A stretch of 64,000 bases of DNA. Source: Gordonia sediminis (GTDB lineage Bacteria > Actinomycetota > Actinomycetes > Mycobacteriales > Mycobacteriaceae). The notes beneath the pieces were generated by a model, which did no database searches, was not told the origin of the DNA, and was given only the letters and a program-made list of their open reading frames with translations. The DNA lies in contig RZUM01000010.1 of the NCBI GenBank assembly GCA_004193205.1, positions 62,001 to 126,000 of the forward strand, written 5' to 3'. The position numbers and the translations under genes were made by a program. Positions 62,171 through 64,000 of this stretch are shown here, one piece after another (positions within the stretch are counted from its first letter, which is position 1; every line of letters starts with the position of its first letter).

Positions 62171-62186
62171 TCGAACATGCGTTCGA
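62171..62186 (+). promoter_or_regulatory. Perfect LexA box of dnaE2
   Basis: TCGAACATGCGTTCGA (62171-62186) matches TCGAAC-N4-GTTCGA exactly and ends 12 bp before the GTG of dnaE2. It lies in the 186-bp divergent region between dnaE2 and the acyl-reductase gene. Confidence 0.92.
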
Positions 62187-62198
62187 TAAACTCGATCG

Positions 62199-64000
62199 GT
62201 GGGATGGGATCAGGGTCCGCCGACATGGTCGGAGATGGAGCGGGTGCTCTCCGGGCGTGCCCCGGGGGGTGGGCGCCCGGGGGAGGCATTCGGGCCCGGT
62301 GACAACACCGGCGACGGTAACGACAGTCCCGCCTGGTCCCACAAACGCGGCGCCTACCGTCCCGATGGGGTGGTGGAACGCGGGCGGTCGTCGGTGCCGT
62401 TCGCCGAACTGCACGCCCACAGCGCCTACAGCTTCCTCGACGGTGCTTCGATGCCCGAGGAGATGGTGGAGGAGGCGCAGCGACTGGATCTGCAGGCCCT
62501 GGCCCTCACCGATCACGACGGTTTCTACGGTGTCGTCCGGTTCGCCGAGGCCGCCCGGGAGTTCGGCCTGCCGACGGTGTTCGGTGCGGAGCTGTCCCTG
62601 GAACCAAACGTCACGCGCACCGGTGTGCCGGATCCGCCCGGGGAGCATCTGCTGGTCATCGCGCGCGACGGCGAGGGCTATCGCCGGTTGTCGCGCACCA
62701 TCGCCGAAGCGCACATGGTCGGCGGGGAGAAGGGGTTGTTGCGCTACGACCGCGATGCACTGCCCGACCGGGCCGGCGGTCATTGGCTGATCCTCACCGG
62801 CTGTCGCAAGGGGCGGGTCCGTCGTGCCCTCGATCGGGGTGGTCCGCAGGCGGCGCGGGAGGTATTGCGGGGGTTGGTGGACCGCTACGGCCGCACCGAC
62901 GTCGCCGTCGAACTGACTGCGCAGGGGATGCCGGAGGACGACGAACGCAATGCCGCCCTTGCTGCCCTGGCCTCCGAACTACGACTACCGACCGTGGCGA
63001 CCACGGGCGCGCATTTCGCGTCGCCGCGTCGTCGGCGTCTGGCGATGGCGATGGCCGCGGTCCGCGCCCGCACCGACATCGAGACCATCGACGGATGGCT
63101 GCCCGGCGTCGGTGGCGCCCACCTGCGCAGCGGCGACGAGATGGTCCGGCTCCTGCCGGGACATCCCGACGCCATCGACAACGCGGTCGGGCTGGCCGCC
63201 GACTGCGCATTCGAGCTCGGGCTGATCGCGCCGAAGCTGCCGCCGTTCGACGTCCCGGAGGGTCATACCGAGATCAGTTGGCTGCGCGAGCAGACCATGG
63301 CCGGCGCGTTGCGGCGCTACGGCCCGCCGGGCGCCCATCCGCAGGCGTATCGGCAGATCGAACACGAACTCCGCATCATCGAGACCCTGACCTTCCCCGG
63401 CTATTTCCTCGTCGTCGCCGACATCGTGAACTTCTGCAAGGCCAACGACATCCTCTGTCAGGGGCGGGGGAGCGCCGCGAACTCGGCGGTCTGCTACGCC
63501 CTGGGCATCACCAACGTCGACCCGGTGGCGAACAAGCTGCTGTTCGAGCGCTTCCTTTCGCCCGAGCGGGACGGACCACCAGACATCGACGTGGACATCG
63601 AATCCGACCGGCGCGAAGAAGCCATCCAATACGTGTATCGGCGCTACGGGCGTGACTTCAGCGCGCAGGTCGCCAACGTGATCACCTACCGCGGACGATC
63701 CGCGATCCGTGACACGGCACGGGCGCTGGGCTATGCCACCGGACAGCAGGATGCGTGGAGCCGGACCCCCGACGACGCGCCTGCCGACGTCACCGACCTG
63801 GCCGGGGAGATCCTGGGGATGCCGCGGCATCTGGGCATCCATTCCGGTGGCATGGTGATCTGCGACCGGCCCATCGCCGACGTCTGCCCGACGGAATGGG
63901 CGCGGATGGAGAACCGCAGCGTGCTGCAGTGGGACAAGGACGACTGTGCCGCAATCGGTCTGGTCAAGTTCGACCTGCTCGGTCTCGGTATGCTCTCGGC
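62199..64000 (+). CDS. dnaE2: Error-prone DNA polymerase DnaE2, 3' end beyond window
   Basis: DnaE2 is the SOS-induced C-family polymerase of translesion synthesis. 600 codons are present and the frame is open at the right edge. GTG 62199 is the start: it gives MGWDQGPPTWSEMERVLSGR, the family N-terminus, and lies 12 bp after the perfect LexA box. Further features: PHP domain FAELHAHSAYSFLDGA (His72, His74) and TDHDGF (Asp105), GRGSAANSAVCYALG, and polymerase acids PDIDVDIESD (Asp462, Asp464). It completes a set with imuA'-imuB. Confidence 0.95.
   Translation, partial: MGWDQGPPTWSEMERVLSGRAPGGGRPGEAFGPGDNTGDGNDSPAWSHKRGAYRPDGVVERGRSSVPFAELHAHSAYSFLDGASMPEEMVEEAQRLDLQALALTDHDGFYGVVRFAEAAREFGLPTVFGAELSLEPNVTRTGVPDPPGEHLLVIARDGEGYRRLSRTIAEAHMVGGEKGLLRYDRDALPDRAGGHWLILTGCRKGRVRRALDRGGPQAAREVLRGLVDRYGRTDVAVELTAQGMPEDDERNAALAALASELRLPTVATTGAHFASPRRRRLAMAMAAVRARTDIETIDGWLPGVGGAHLRSGDEMVRLLPGHPDAIDNAVGLAADCAFELGLIAPKLPPFDVPEGHTEISWLREQTMAGALRRYGPPGAHPQAYRQIEHELRIIETLTFPGYFLVVADIVNFCKANDILCQGRGSAANSAVCYALGITNVDPVANKLLFERFLSPERDGPPDIDVDIESDRREEAIQYVYRRYGRDFSAQVANVITYRGRSAIRDTARALGYATGQQDAWSRTPDDAPADVTDLAGEILGMPRHLGIHSGGMVICDRPIADVCPTEWARMENRSVLQWDKDDCAAIGLVKFDLLGLGMLS

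Overview
The window is 64 kb of GC-rich, gene-dense chromosome from a mycolic-acid actinomycete (order Mycobacteriales). Gordonia or a close relative is my best guess, inferred from family content and gene order and not from a marker gene. Supporting signs are the LexA boxes of the form TCGAAC-N4-GTTCGA, WhiB and SigD/RsdA, PhoH2, GuaB3, GroEL1 with a histidine tail, ImuA'/ImuB/DnaE2, and many genes with a TANNNT hexamer 6-8 nt before the start codon (leaderless mRNAs). No rRNA, tRNA, CRISPR array, IS element or phage gene was seen. The first gene and the last gene (dnaE2) are cut by the window edges.

Region 1 (1-18.3 kb) follows the M. tuberculosis Rv1092-Rv1110 order: coaA, (DUF885), glyA, a DesA2-like acyl-ACP desaturase, phoH2, an L,D-transpeptidase, a LmbE-type deacetylase and a methyltransferase in a run with fumC, a vapBC toxin-antitoxin pair, a second (class I) fumarase, glpX, a DUF4245 gene, the lipid-droplet-protein gene/xseA/xseB operon, and ispH. 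The functions are CoA, folate one-carbon, TCA and gluconeogenic metabolism, cell-wall crosslinking and isoprenoid synthesis.

Region 2 (18.3-43.1 kb) follows Rv3446c-Rv3410c. It holds an orphan ESX-4-associated protein, rplM-rpsI-glmM-HAD, three small or proline-rich genes of ESX-like character, a pseudo-hydrolase, glmS, nnrD, alr, the tRNA-t6A operon (hydrolase, tsaE, tsaB, rimI, tsaD), CIRCE-controlled groES-groEL1, divergent whiB, sigD-rsdA, DUF5319, guaB and guaB3. Translation, cell-wall sugar and D-alanine supply, t6A modification and purine synthesis are combined here, and many start and stop codons overlap by 4 bp.

Region 3 (43.1-55.3 kb) is more accessory. Two opposed arrays of 21-bp repeats separate guaB3 from a biotin ECF transporter (bioYMN), which is divergent from guaA. 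Next comes a divergent type III polyketide synthase / GT1 glycosyltransferase pair whose shared promoter region carries four tandem 41-bp repeats. It is followed by an EsrISR-like envelope-stress system (PspC membrane protein, PspC-histidine kinase, LuxR regulator), a C-rich Rho-type terminator region, and a membrane Ser/Thr kinase.

Region 4 (55.3-64 kb) is a DNA-damage island. A radical-SAM protein of the Rv2578c/SplB-like family, imuA'-imuB and dnaE2 each have a LexA-box-like palindrome in front. Embedded among them on the other strand is an operon of a two-domain fatty acyl reductase (AcrA1-like) and a D-threonine aldolase-like PLP enzyme.
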